From positions 12,042 through 76,041 of the forward strand of contig JAZRJV010000037.1 in the NCBI GenBank assembly GCA_045645985.1: a stretch of DNA of 64,000 bases. Reading direction: 5' to 3'. A program made the position numbers and the translations under genes. Origin of the DNA: RGIG9060 sp045645985 (lineage in GTDB: Bacteria > Spirochaetota > Spirochaetia > Treponematales > Treponemataceae). The notes under the pieces are model-generated. The model searched no databases. It worked only from the letters and a program-made list of their open reading frames with translations, and was not told the DNA's origin. Shown piece by piece: positions 43,042 through 51,322 of the stretch; position 1 is the first letter of the stretch; each line of letters starts with the position of its first letter.

Positions 43042-43758
43042 ATGAACAAATACATTTTAATTCAAGCATTTAAAGTTACAATTCCCGTTCTCTTTGGATA
43101 TTTATCTATCGGAATCCCATTTGGATTGATGTTAGTAAACGCTGGTTATCCTTGGTGGATGGCACCGATAATGAGCGTAACAATGTACGCAGGTGCTGGT
43201 CAGTATATGGCTGTGGGACTTTTTTCAGCAGGAACTCCCCTTACAGCAATTCTTGTAACAATGCTTATGGTAAATATTCGTCATATCGTTTACGGACTTT
43301 CTCTAATTGAACCTTTCAAAAAAGTTGGAAGATGGAAGCCATATCTCATTTTTGCATTAACTGACGAAACTTACGCACTTTTAACAGGAACTCCAGTTCC
43401 AAAAGGATTGAATCCAGGAAAATTCTACGGAGCGATTGCGATTTTTGACCACTTATATTGGATTATCGGAAGTATAATCGGAGCGATTGCAGGTTCTTTA
43501 ATAAAATTCAATTTTGACGGAATTGACTTTGCGTTAACAGCCTTATTCATCGTACTTTTAATTGAACAATTAAAGAAAACAAAAAATCCAATTCCACCAA
43601 TTATCGGAGGAGTTTGTTCAATTATCGCATTTTTTGTTTTTGGCCCAGACAATATGCTGATTGCGTCCCTTGCTTTAGGAATTGCATTTTTGATGATTTT
43701 TCAAAAACCTTTAGAAAAAATGTCAAATTCAAAAGAAGAAGGAGAAATCGATGCTTAG
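43042..43758 (+). CDS. azlC: AzlC-family branched-chain amino acid exporter, large subunit
   Basis: 238 residues, six to seven membrane segments. GYLSIGIPFGLMLVNAGYPWW and MLMVNIRHIVYGLSL are the AzlC signature. With AzlD it exports branched-chain amino acids or analogues. No clear ribosome site near the ATG. Overlaps azlD by 8 nt. Confidence 0.9.
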   Translation: MNKYILIQAFKVTIPVLFGYLSIGIPFGLMLVNAGYPWWMAPIMSVTMYAGAGQYMAVGLFSAGTPLTAILVTMLMVNIRHIVYGLSLIEPFKKVGRWKPYLIFALTDETYALLTGTPVPKGLNPGKFYGAIAIFDHLYWIIGSIIGAIAGSLIKFNFDGIDFALTALFIVLLIEQLKKTKNPIPPIIGGVCSIIAFFVFGPDNMLIASLALGIAFLMIFQKPLEKMSNSKEEGEIDA

Positions 43759-44074
43759 TTTACAAGACGCCTTAATTGCAACTTTAGGTTGTGCCTTGGT
43801 GATTTTTTTAACTCGACTTTTTCCTTTTGCGTTATTTTCAAAACGAAATCCGCCAAAAATTTTACAATTTGTAGCAAAATATCTTCCGCCAATGGTTATG
43901 GCAGTTTTGATTTTTTATTGCTTACGAAACATCAGTTTTACAACTTCACCTTACGGACTGGCAGAAATTGTTTCAATCATTTTTATCGTAGTGGCTCATC
44001 TTTGGAAAGGAAATTCCATGATAAGCATTTTTGGTGGAACAATAATTTTTATGATTTTAAAAGCAGTTTTATAA
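43751..44074 (+). CDS. azlD: AzlD-family transporter small subunit
   Basis: 107 residues, four membrane segments. TRLFPFALFSKRNPPKILQFVAKYLPPMVMAVL is the family core (positions about 21-54). Translationally coupled to azlC; GAAGGAG lies inside the azlC end. Confidence 0.9.
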   Translation: MLSLQDALIATLGCALVIFLTRLFPFALFSKRNPPKILQFVAKYLPPMVMAVLIFYCLRNISFTTSPYGLAEIVSIIFIVVAHLWKGNSMISIFGGTIIFMILKAVL

Positions 44075-44082
44075 AGTCAAAA

Positions 44083-44523
44083 CTAAATTCTATACTCGAT
44101 ATATCGGACTTTTCCGTTTTCGATTGCTTTTTTTATTTCTTTTTCGCGATTTGTCAAAACGCTTTTTCCAGATTTAACTTCGATAAACAAAATTTCTTTT
44201 ATTGAGCGTTCTTCCAAAGGCAATTCTTCATCTTTTTTTGAAGTTACAAAACCGATAAAATCAACTGGCTTTCCTAAAAATTTTACATCTTCAGGATTGC
44301 AAGGAAAATTTGGAAGATAAGGCGCAACTTGTTCTAAAATTTGTCCAGTTAAAACTGCACGAGAACGATTCACCGCATCTTTTCGCAATTTTCTGTTTTT
44401 ATTTAAATTCACCAAAGAAACAATCAAAAATCCGATTAAAAATCCTGATAAAAATATCAAAACAAAGAGAAAAATCTGAATAACAGATTCTGAATTTAAA
44501 ATCTTCAATAAATATTCTTTCAT
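44083..44523 (-). CDS. Membrane-anchored Holliday-junction-resolvase-related nuclease
   Basis: 146 residues. One N-terminal membrane segment (about 16-38) is followed by a restriction-like nuclease fold of the Endonuc_Holl family (TGQILEQVAPYLPNFPCNPEDVKFLGKPVDFIGF, then ILFIEVKSGKSVLT). The D in PVDFIGF and E-x-K in IEVKSGK form the expected PD-(D/E)xK active site. DNA target unknown; an inner-membrane location is implied. Confidence 0.82.
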   Translation of the reverse strand: MKEYLLKILNSESVIQIFLFVLIFLSGFLIGFLIVSLVNLNKNRKLRKDAVNRSRAVLTGQILEQVAPYLPNFPCNPEDVKFLGKPVDFIGFVTSKKDEELPLEERSIKEILFIEVKSGKSVLTNREKEIKKAIENGKVRYIEYRI

Positions 44524-44554
44524 AAAAACCGTACTCTATGTAACAAAAACCACT

Positions 44555-44582
44555 TTGAAAAGTTTATATTTTGGATTATAAT
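44555..44582 (+). promoter_or_regulatory. Promoter of the OmpA-family gene
   Basis: TTGAAA (44555-44560), 16 nt, TATAAT (44577-44582). Leader of about 65 nt to the ATG at 44654. Confidence 0.65.
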
Positions 44583-44653
44583 TTTTATTATGTGAAAAGT
44601 GAAGTACTTAACTTGCACAAACTTTTATTATTTTTTATGGACGGATTGATAAA

Positions 44654-45877
44654 ATGAAAAAACTTATTTCAATTATTTTTACTTTTCTTTTGATTTTTAC
44701 AACTTTACATGCCGAAAAATTTGAATTCAAATACAACAAAGGCGATACTTACAGAATTTTATCAACTGTACACGAAGATGTTTTTGTAAACGGAATATTG
44801 AATCATCAAGCGGAAATTGTAAATCGTATTTCAGTTGAAGTTACCGATGTTACAGAAGACGGAAGTGGAATCCATCAAGCAAACTTTATGACAAGCGAAA
44901 ATTCAGTTGGTCGCAACAAGGTAAGCACTTGGGGACAAGAATACAATAGCATTTTTACAAGAAGCAAAAACGGAACTTACGATATTGCAGACGAATTTTT
45001 TATGCCAGTTGTTCGTGATGTTCCAGCTTTTCCAGATAGAGATTTAAAACCAGGTGATTCTTGGCAAGCAGAAGGACACGAAGCTCACGATTTACGACAA
45101 ACTTTCAATATCAACACACCTTATAAAGTTCCTTTTACAGCATATTACACATATCAAGGTGAAACTGAAAAAGACGGTCAAAAACTTCATATTATAAAAG
45201 CAACTTACAATTTATATTTTACAAGTCCAACAATGGATTCTTTTACAACTAACTCACAAAACGGATATTTTGATTATCCAATTTCTACAATGGGATATTC
45301 TGACCAAACAATTTATTTTGACAACGAAAGAGGAACAATTCAATCTTACACAGAAAAATTTAGAATCCAACTAGAAACTGTTTACGGAAATACTTTTGTT
45401 TTTCAAGGAACAGCGGGAGCCGAAGTTAGCGATATACAACGAGTAAACACAGTTGCCACAATCGAAAAAGTTCAAAAAGAACTTGAAGATTTAGGAATCC
45501 AAAACACAGAAGTTGTTTCTGACGAAAAAGGTATTACAATCAGTATTGAAAATATCCAATTCAAAGCCGATTCTGCGATTTTGCAAAATTCAGAAAAAGA
45601 AAAACTTAAAAAGATTGCACAAATTCTTTCAGCCTTCCCAGATAACGACTTGTTAATTTCTGGGCACACAGCTTTGGCAGGAAATGCACAATCTCGACAA
45701 AAACTTTCCGAAGAAAGAGCAAATTCTGTTGCAGAATTTTTAATCGAGCTAGGTGTAAAAGATGCTCATCATATTTTTACCCAAGGATTTGGAGCCACAA
45801 AACCAATAGCACCAAACACAAACACAGCGGGAATGGCAAGAAATCGTCGCGTAGAAATTACCATTATGGAAAAATAA
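44654..45877 (+). CDS. OmpA-family cell-envelope protein
   Basis: 407 residues. Signal peptide with cleavage after LHA (residue 20). The N-terminal 270 residues form a beta-rich domain of treponemal type; the C-terminal 100 residues are the OmpA peptidoglycan-binding domain (IENIQFKADSAIL, ISGHTALAGNAQSRQKLSEERANSV, GFGATKPIAPNTNTAGMARNRRVEI) including the D and R that bind diaminopimelate-type peptides. It tethers envelope and cell wall. T. pallidum has similar proteins. Confidence 0.85.
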   Translation: MKKLISIIFTFLLIFTTLHAEKFEFKYNKGDTYRILSTVHEDVFVNGILNHQAEIVNRISVEVTDVTEDGSGIHQANFMTSENSVGRNKVSTWGQEYNSIFTRSKNGTYDIADEFFMPVVRDVPAFPDRDLKPGDSWQAEGHEAHDLRQTFNINTPYKVPFTAYYTYQGETEKDGQKLHIIKATYNLYFTSPTMDSFTTNSQNGYFDYPISTMGYSDQTIYFDNERGTIQSYTEKFRIQLETVYGNTFVFQGTAGAEVSDIQRVNTVATIEKVQKELEDLGIQNTEVVSDEKGITISIENIQFKADSAILQNSEKEKLKKIAQILSAFPDNDLLISGHTALAGNAQSRQKLSEERANSVAEFLIELGVKDAHHIFTQGFGATKPIAPNTNTAGMARNRRVEITIMEK

Positions 45878-45972
45878 TTTTTCGTATCGAAAGGCACGAT
45901 TTTAATAAAATTTTTTCTAAAAAAAAATTTTAAAATTATCAAATTTCTCAGTTTTTTTCACATAATAAAGGT

Positions 45973-47625
45973 ATGCAAGAAAATTATGTTTTAGTCGAAA
46001 ATCAGCAATTTTTTGATGTACCAGAAGATGATGATGGAATTCCGAAGTTTTACAATCAAAATCCAGTTTTTCAAGAAGATTTAGAAATTGATGAAGTTCA
46101 GCAAGTCGCGTTAAATTCCTTCGGGATAAAATATTTGTATCCTTGGCAACGAATTGTAATTGCAAATATTTTGGATGCAGTAAAATCTCAAGAACTTACA
46201 TCTTTTTATCAAAAACAAGTTGAAAATGGCGAACTTTCAAAAGAAGAATTAAACGAAATCGTTTACGACCAAGACGGTAATGAACGAGGAAAACAAATCG
46301 TTCTGCTTCCAACTGGGGCAGGAAAATCACTTTGCTTTTTAGTTCCTTCACTTTTGATTGATGGCCCAACTTTGATTTTGTATCCACTTTTGGCTTTAAT
46401 GAGCGACCAGCAACGCCGAATGGAAGAAGGCAACATGGAAATAGTAGTTTTCAAAGGGCAACAATCACAAGAAGTTAGAAAGCAAAATTTTGAAAAACTA
46501 AAAAACGGTGCAAAAGTGATTTTAGCAAATCCAGAAGTTTTGCAATCCGAAAATTTGCTTGAAGAAATTGCTAAATTCAACATAAAACACATCGCCATAG
46601 ACGAAGCCCACTGTGTTTCAGAATGGGGCGACACTTTTAGACCAGCCTACACAACCGTTGGAAATATTATCAAAAAATTAGGAAATCCTGTAGTAACTGC
46701 TTTTACCGCAACTGCTTCCCCGATGGTTTTAGAAAGAATCAGCCAAATTATGTTTGACGGGAAAGCACACATTCTCCGTAGCGAATCTGATAGACCAAAC
46801 ATCATTTATCATGTGGTAAAAACTGCAACAAAAGAAAAAACGGCTTTAGAATACGCCGAAAAATCGGAAAAGCCTTTGATTGTATTTTGCTCCACAAGAA
46901 AACGAGCGGAAAATCTTTCAAAAACTTTTGCTGAATATTTTGGCCACGACAAAGTAAAATTTTATCACGCAGGATTGGAAAAATCAGAAAAAGATAAAAT
47001 TGAAAAATGGTTCTTCCCTAAAGATGATGCGATTTTATGCTCAACATGCGCTTTTGGAATGGGCGTTGACAAAAAAAACATTCGTACAGTAATTCACCTT
47101 GACCCGCCTCCAACTGCGGAAAGTTACATCCAAGAAGCAGGTCGTGGAGGTCGTGACGGAAAAATCTCAAATGCAATTCTTCTTTGGAGTTACGAAAATA
47201 AAACTTCAGCATTAAAATTTCCAGAAAATTCCAGAGAACGAGTTTTATATAAATTTGCAGAATCAAAAAGTTGCAGAAGGCAAATTTTGCTTGATGCCCT
47301 AGGTGGAGAACAAGCTGTTTGTTCAGGTTGCGATAATTGTTTTGGAACATCAGTTCATTATGCACAAGATGAAAAAAATGCGCTAAAATTTATAAAACGA
47401 TTTAACAAAAATTTTACGATTGAAGAAATGGAGCAAAAACTTCAAGATGTTTTTAATAAGAAAAACTCAGAAAATAAAAAACTTCGATATTGGGAAATTT
47501 ATGATGTTAGACAAATAATGAAATCACTTTTTGAACAAGGAAAAATTAAAGTTTGTAAATTTCCTTGGAAGAAAAAAATTAAAATCCTATCAAAAAGGGA
47601 AACTGACAAAAAGAAGCAAACTTAA
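45973..47625 (+). CDS. recQ: RecQ-family DNA helicase
   Basis: 550 residues. LLPTGAGKSL is Walker A (about 110-119), IDEAHCVSEWGDTFRP the DEAH box, TAFTATASP motif III, and QEAGRGGRDG motif VI. Zinc ligands are in SCRRQILLDALGG and CSGCDNC. The C-terminal HRDC domain is missing and an N-terminal extension of about 60 residues is present. ATG at 45973 lies 6 nt after CATAAT and no Shine-Dalgarno fits. Confidence 0.9.
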   Translation: MQENYVLVENQQFFDVPEDDDGIPKFYNQNPVFQEDLEIDEVQQVALNSFGIKYLYPWQRIVIANILDAVKSQELTSFYQKQVENGELSKEELNEIVYDQDGNERGKQIVLLPTGAGKSLCFLVPSLLIDGPTLILYPLLALMSDQQRRMEEGNMEIVVFKGQQSQEVRKQNFEKLKNGAKVILANPEVLQSENLLEEIAKFNIKHIAIDEAHCVSEWGDTFRPAYTTVGNIIKKLGNPVVTAFTATASPMVLERISQIMFDGKAHILRSESDRPNIIYHVVKTATKEKTALEYAEKSEKPLIVFCSTRKRAENLSKTFAEYFGHDKVKFYHAGLEKSEKDKIEKWFFPKDDAILCSTCAFGMGVDKKNIRTVIHLDPPPTAESYIQEAGRGGRDGKISNAILLWSYENKTSALKFPENSRERVLYKFAESKSCRRQILLDALGGEQAVCSGCDNCFGTSVHYAQDEKNALKFIKRFNKNFTIEEMEQKLQDVFNKKNSENKKLRYWEIYDVRQIMKSLFEQGKIKVCKFPWKKKIKILSKRETDKKKQT

Positions 47626-47628
47626 AAA

Positions 47629-47844
47629 CTAAATTTCTGGCGCTTCTTCGTTTGGGTCAACATCTTTTTTAGGAGCAGGAGTGTCGATAGTAATTCGCTT
47701 TTTCTTTGGTGCTGGTGGCTTTTTTCTATAGCGACTAACAAAAATAACAAAATTCAAATACAAGATAACTAAAATAAAAATTGTAACGACACGAGAATCT
47801 TGTAAAACAGAAAGAAAAACATCTAAAACTTTTGAATAGTCCAT
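47629..47844 (-). CDS. Small single-pass membrane protein
   Basis: 71 residues. One membrane segment (about 18-37) and a Lys/Pro-rich cytoplasmic tail ending in acidic residues (PAPKKDVDPNEEAPEI). Ends 3 nt after the convergent recQ stop. No ribosome site seen, so expression is less certain than for the 33695 gene. Not recognised. Confidence 0.55.
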   Translation of the reverse strand: MDYSKVLDVFLSVLQDSRVVTIFILVILYLNFVIFVSRYRKKPPAPKKKRITIDTPAPKKDVDPNEEAPEI

Positions 47845-47903
47845 ATTTCATTTATCGGAAAAAAAACTTTTGTCTTTATACAAAAGTAATTTGCTTTTTC
47901 ATA

Positions 47904-47931
47904 TTGACCTTTCAATGCGGTAAATTGTAAC
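47904..47931 (+). promoter_or_regulatory. Possible promoter of hisHF, near-leaderless
   Basis: TTGACC (47904-47909), 16 nt, TGTAAC (47926-47931), and ATG 8 nt later at 47940. Confidence 0.4.
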
Positions 47932-47939
47932 ATAAGAGC

Positions 47940-48575
47940 ATGATTGGAATTGTTGATTATAATGCAGGAAATATAAAAAGCGTAGAAAGAGCCTTATCAT
48001 TTTTGAATTGCGAATATGTAATTTCTAAAAATCCAAGTGATTTGAAAAATGCTGAAAAACTTATTTTTCCCGGAGTTGGAGAAGCAAAATACGCTATGGA
48101 ACAACTTAAAAAAACTGGATTTGATGTTTTTTTAAAAGATTTTGCAGATTCAGGAAAGTTACTTTTGGGGATTTGTCTTGGTTCTCAAATTATTTTTGAT
48201 TATTCAGAAGAAGGAAATGTAGATTGTCTTGGTTTGATAAAAGGAAAAATCAAACATTTTGAAAGTGTGATGGACAAAAATCTTGTAAACGAAAACGGAT
48301 TAAAATACAAAATTCCTCACATGGGATGGAATAATCTAGATTTCTTAAAACCTGAAGATAAGATTTTTAACAGAATCGACAAAAACGCATCATTTTATTT
48401 TGTTCATTCTTATCTTATTCAACCTGAAGATTCAAATGTAATTCTTGCAACTGCAGATTATGGCGTAAAAGTTCCATCTGCAATTAAAAGCAATAATATT
48501 TACGCATTTCAATTTCATCCAGAAAAATCTGGGGAATGGGGATTAAAACTTTTGCAAAATTTTATCAATTTGTAA
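47940..48575 (+). CDS. hisH: Imidazole glycerol phosphate synthase subunit HisH (glutamine amidotransferase)
   Basis: 211 residues, normal. Class I glutaminase: nucleophile in GICLGSQIIF (Cys about 79), and FQFHPEKSG with the His-Glu pair near the C-terminus. It delivers ammonia to HisF. No other his genes accompany it. HisH-like WbuY-type proteins of surface-sugar pathways are an alternative, but no such pathway gene is nearby. Confidence 0.9.
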   Translation: MIGIVDYNAGNIKSVERALSFLNCEYVISKNPSDLKNAEKLIFPGVGEAKYAMEQLKKTGFDVFLKDFADSGKLLLGICLGSQIIFDYSEEGNVDCLGLIKGKIKHFESVMDKNLVNENGLKYKIPHMGWNNLDFLKPEDKIFNRIDKNASFYFVHSYLIQPEDSNVILATADYGVKVPSAIKSNNIYAFQFHPEKSGEWGLKLLQNFINL

Positions 48576-48599
48576 AATCTGTAAAAAAAGGAAAGATTT

Positions 48600-49364
48600 A
48601 TGCTAAAAAAACGAATTATTGTTTGCCTTGATGTAAAAGACGGAAGAACTACAAAAGGCGTTAAATTTTTGAACAATGTTGATATTGGCGACCCAGTTGA
48701 AATGGCAAAAGAATACTACAATCAAGGTGTTGATGAATTAGTTTTTTACGATATTATGGCTTCGGCAAGTGGACGAGGTCCGATTTTGGATTTGATTTCA
48801 AAAGTTGCAAGTCAAGTTTTTATTCCATTTTGCGTTGGTGGCGGAATTGGCTCTATCGAAGATATTCGTTCTACAATTTTAGCAGGAGCTGAAAAAATCA
48901 GTTTGAATTCTCAAGCAGTAAAAAATCCAAGTGTTATTTCTGAAGGCGCTAGAATTTTTGGAAATCAATGTATCGTTTTGGGAATGGATGCAAAACGGGA
49001 TTCTGCAATGCCATCTGGTTACAGAGTTTTTATCAACGGAGGACGAGTTGCCACAGAACTTGATGCTTTGGATTGGGCGATTCGTGCAGTAGAACTTGGT
49101 GCTGGAGAAATCGTCTTAAATTCTATCGATGCCGACGGAACAAAAGAAGGCTACGAAATTCCACTTACAAAAATGATTGCAGACAAAGTAAATGTTCCAA
49201 TTATCGCTTCTGGTGGAGCAGGAAAATCAGAACATTTAACACAAGTTTTAACAGAAGGCCACGCTGACGCAGCCTTAATTGCGTCTATGGTTCACTCTGG
49301 AGAATACACAATTTCTTCTATAAAAAATGATTTAGATAAAGCTGGTATTCCAGTTAGATTCTAA
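48600..49364 (+). CDS. hisF: Imidazole glycerol phosphate synthase subunit HisF
   Basis: 254 residues, TIM barrel, full length. RIIVCLDVKDGRTTKGVKF has the catalytic Asp of the first strand; GMDAKRD carries the second catalytic Asp; CVGGGIGS and IASGGAG are the phosphate-binding loops. The segment GRTTKGVKF differs from the more common GRVVKGVxF. 24 nt after hisH with AAAGGA ribosome site. Confidence 0.9.
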   Translation: MLKKRIIVCLDVKDGRTTKGVKFLNNVDIGDPVEMAKEYYNQGVDELVFYDIMASASGRGPILDLISKVASQVFIPFCVGGGIGSIEDIRSTILAGAEKISLNSQAVKNPSVISEGARIFGNQCIVLGMDAKRDSAMPSGYRVFINGGRVATELDALDWAIRAVELGAGEIVLNSIDADGTKEGYEIPLTKMIADKVNVPIIASGGAGKSEHLTQVLTEGHADAALIASMVHSGEYTISSIKNDLDKAGIPVRF

Positions 49365-49369
49365 AAATA

Positions 49370-49768
49370 TCAATTTTGATAATATCTTGCTCTGCTTGTA
49401 GGTGTTTCAAAAACATCTACAGCAAAAAGATATTCCGCATGAGTCTTCCAACCAGAAAGTGATAAATCTTCTTTTACTTTATCAAAAATAAATTTTGCAA
49501 TTCGCTCTGCACTTGGATTTTGATTAAAAACAGATTTTCCGTTTTCTTGTAAATCGTTAAGATTTGTGTGGTCTAAAATTTTACAAACATTTCGCAAGCT
49601 ATTTTTTAGAATGCCAAAATCTAAAAGCATTCCACCGGCATCCAACTCGTTGCCTTTTGCGTGAGCGTAAACTTTGTAATTGTGTCCGTGTAAATTTTCG
49701 CACTTTCCATGATAATCTTGTAAAAAATGTGCCGCAGCAAAATCTGCTTCAACTCTAACTTCAAACAT
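49370..49768 (-). CDS. queD: 6-carboxy-5,6,7,8-tetrahydropterin synthase
   Basis: 132 residues. Zn ligands: H in FAAAHFL and HGH in LHGHNY; the catalytic Cys is in YHGKCENLHGH. GMLLDFGILK and LDHTNLND complete the family signature. Converts dihydroneopterin triphosphate for queuosine (preQ0) synthesis. No other queuosine genes nearby. Convergent with hisF (5-nt gap). Confidence 0.93.
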   Translation of the reverse strand: MFEVRVEADFAAAHFLQDYHGKCENLHGHNYKVYAHAKGNELDAGGMLLDFGILKNSLRNVCKILDHTNLNDLQENGKSVFNQNPSAERIAKFIFDKVKEDLSLSGWKTHAEYLFAVDVFETPTSRARYYQN

Positions 49769-49795
49769 AAAAATTTACTACCTAAATTAAAGATT

Positions 49796-51322
49796 TTAGT
49801 TGATATTAAACAATTCAAATTGCAATTCAGCCCAAGTATTAATTACACCATCATCAGTTTTATTTGCTGCTTCAATATTACCGTAACCCAAAACGCCAGG
49901 ACTTTCGGCTTCTTCAGCTGTGTAAAAACCATGATGAAGATAATTATTTCTATTGGAAAAGAAAATTGATATTCCATAAGGGATATTTTCTTCAAATACA
50001 AAATTTTCTTTTAAATTCTCGCTGTCTATATACGATTTTCCGTATTCGCCACCAAGCCAAGTTTTCAAAATCATTTTTTCCAAAATAACTTGAGTTTGCC
50101 AAGCGGCACTTTCTGTAGAAACTGAAAAGTTCACACCATTATCATTTTTTAATGTAGGATTTTCGTTTGCAAAACAATGCAACAAAGAACCTAATTCGTA
50201 ATATGGATATTTTAAAAGATTAGATGATATGCCTTCACTTGAATCATCTTTAGAATGCATAAAAATTGAATTAGCTCTTACTTTTTCAATTTTTTCCCTA
50301 AAAGATGTTTTATCAGCTAAAAAATCCTGACCTAAAGAATAACTAAGATTGTCAATTTCTTTTTTTAAATCACTAACATACTGTAAATCAACTGCTGTCA
50401 TTGTATTAGTTGGATAACTTGAACTATATGCTTTTTTATATCCATCAACAACATTGATAGCAAATTTTTCGCCAGATTCGTTGGAATTTAATTGACTAAA
50501 AATATATTCGTAATTCCAACCACCAGTTTCTATAGCAGGAGAAAAAGCCATATATTTTACGGTATTTCTAAATTGATATGCAACTTCGTACATTCCCATA
50601 AAACAGGCATCCATTCCTAAAAATTCAAGAGACTCATCTGGAGAATATAATTCATCTAAAAGTTTGCTAATTTCACCAATGTACAAAGTATTATCTAAAC
50701 TCTCGGAAGTTGCACCAGATTCAATGTCCGTACAAATATTTTTTTTCGGATCATAATCACTATAAACGCCACCACCATGATTCCACAAAATAAGAGCATG
50801 CTTTCGATATTCAGAGTAATTTTCCCTCGCCCAAAGAATAAAATTTTCTAGAGTATTGATATTTCCCATATCTTCTTCCTGGGTAGAAGATTTACGCCAA
50901 TCGCCAAGAGAATTTGAAGCAGTTTCGATAACTTTTGAATGAATTTTTGTTGAATTTAAATCGGTATTGTAAGGCTGAATTTCATAAAGCCTAGAGCCAG
51001 TCCAACTTTCACTTCCAACTGGAGTATCTTTATCAACTAGAGCAACAACTTTTAATTTTGACATTCCATTTTCTTTAGCAAGAAATAAGCCTTTTTCCAT
51101 AGAATTTATATCTAACAAAACTTCATTTCTTAAAGAATTTGCACCTGCAACATAAACCATAACAAGCATATTGTCATCTAGGTAATCTTGTGCAAATTTA
51201 GAAAAAGAACCTAAGTTATTGCAAGAAGAAAAAAATACCACACTTAAAAGTATAGAAACACTACACAAAAATGAGAAAAATTTTGTTTTCTTTAATCTAA
51301 AATAAACCTGAAATAACTCCAT
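49796..51322 (-). CDS. Clostripain-family (C11) cysteine peptidase lipoprotein
   Basis: About 508 residues. A signal peptide with lipobox VVFFSSC is followed by the C11 peptidase domain: ILWNHGGGVY with catalytic His and LGMDACFMGMYEVA with catalytic Cys. Clostripains cleave after Arg. It would be tethered to the outside of the membrane. The start is uncertain: ATG at 51322, or TTG at 51337, both inside the 3' end of fhs, since no later Met precedes the signal peptide. The overlap of 26 nt or more is unusual. Confidence 0.8.
   Translation of the reverse strand: MELFQVYFRLKKTKFFSFLCSVSILLSVVFFSSCNNLGSFSKFAQDYLDDNMLVMVYVAGANSLRNEVLLDINSMEKGLFLAKENGMSKLKVVALVDKDTPVGSESWTGSRLYEIQPYNTDLNSTKIHSKVIETASNSLGDWRKSSTQEEDMGNINTLENFILWARENYSEYRKHALILWNHGGGVYSDYDPKKNICTDIESGATSESLDNTLYIGEISKLLDELYSPDESLEFLGMDACFMGMYEVAYQFRNTVKYMAFSPAIETGGWNYEYIFSQLNSNESGEKFAINVVDGYKKAYSSSYPTNTMTAVDLQYVSDLKKEIDNLSYSLGQDFLADKTSFREKIEKVRANSIFMHSKDDSSEGISSNLLKYPYYELGSLLHCFANENPTLKNDNGVNFSVSTESAAWQTQVILEKMILKTWLGGEYGKSYIDSENLKENFVFEENIPYGISIFFSNRNNYLHHGFYTAEEAESPGVLGYGNIEAANKTDDGVINTWAELQFELFNIN

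Noticed and set aside
47940..49364. Pseudaminic or legionaminic acid amidotransferase pair
   Set aside because: No PseA/LgaF-type N-acetyl sugar amidotransferase or surface-sugar gene is adjacent, so the plain HisHF call is kept.
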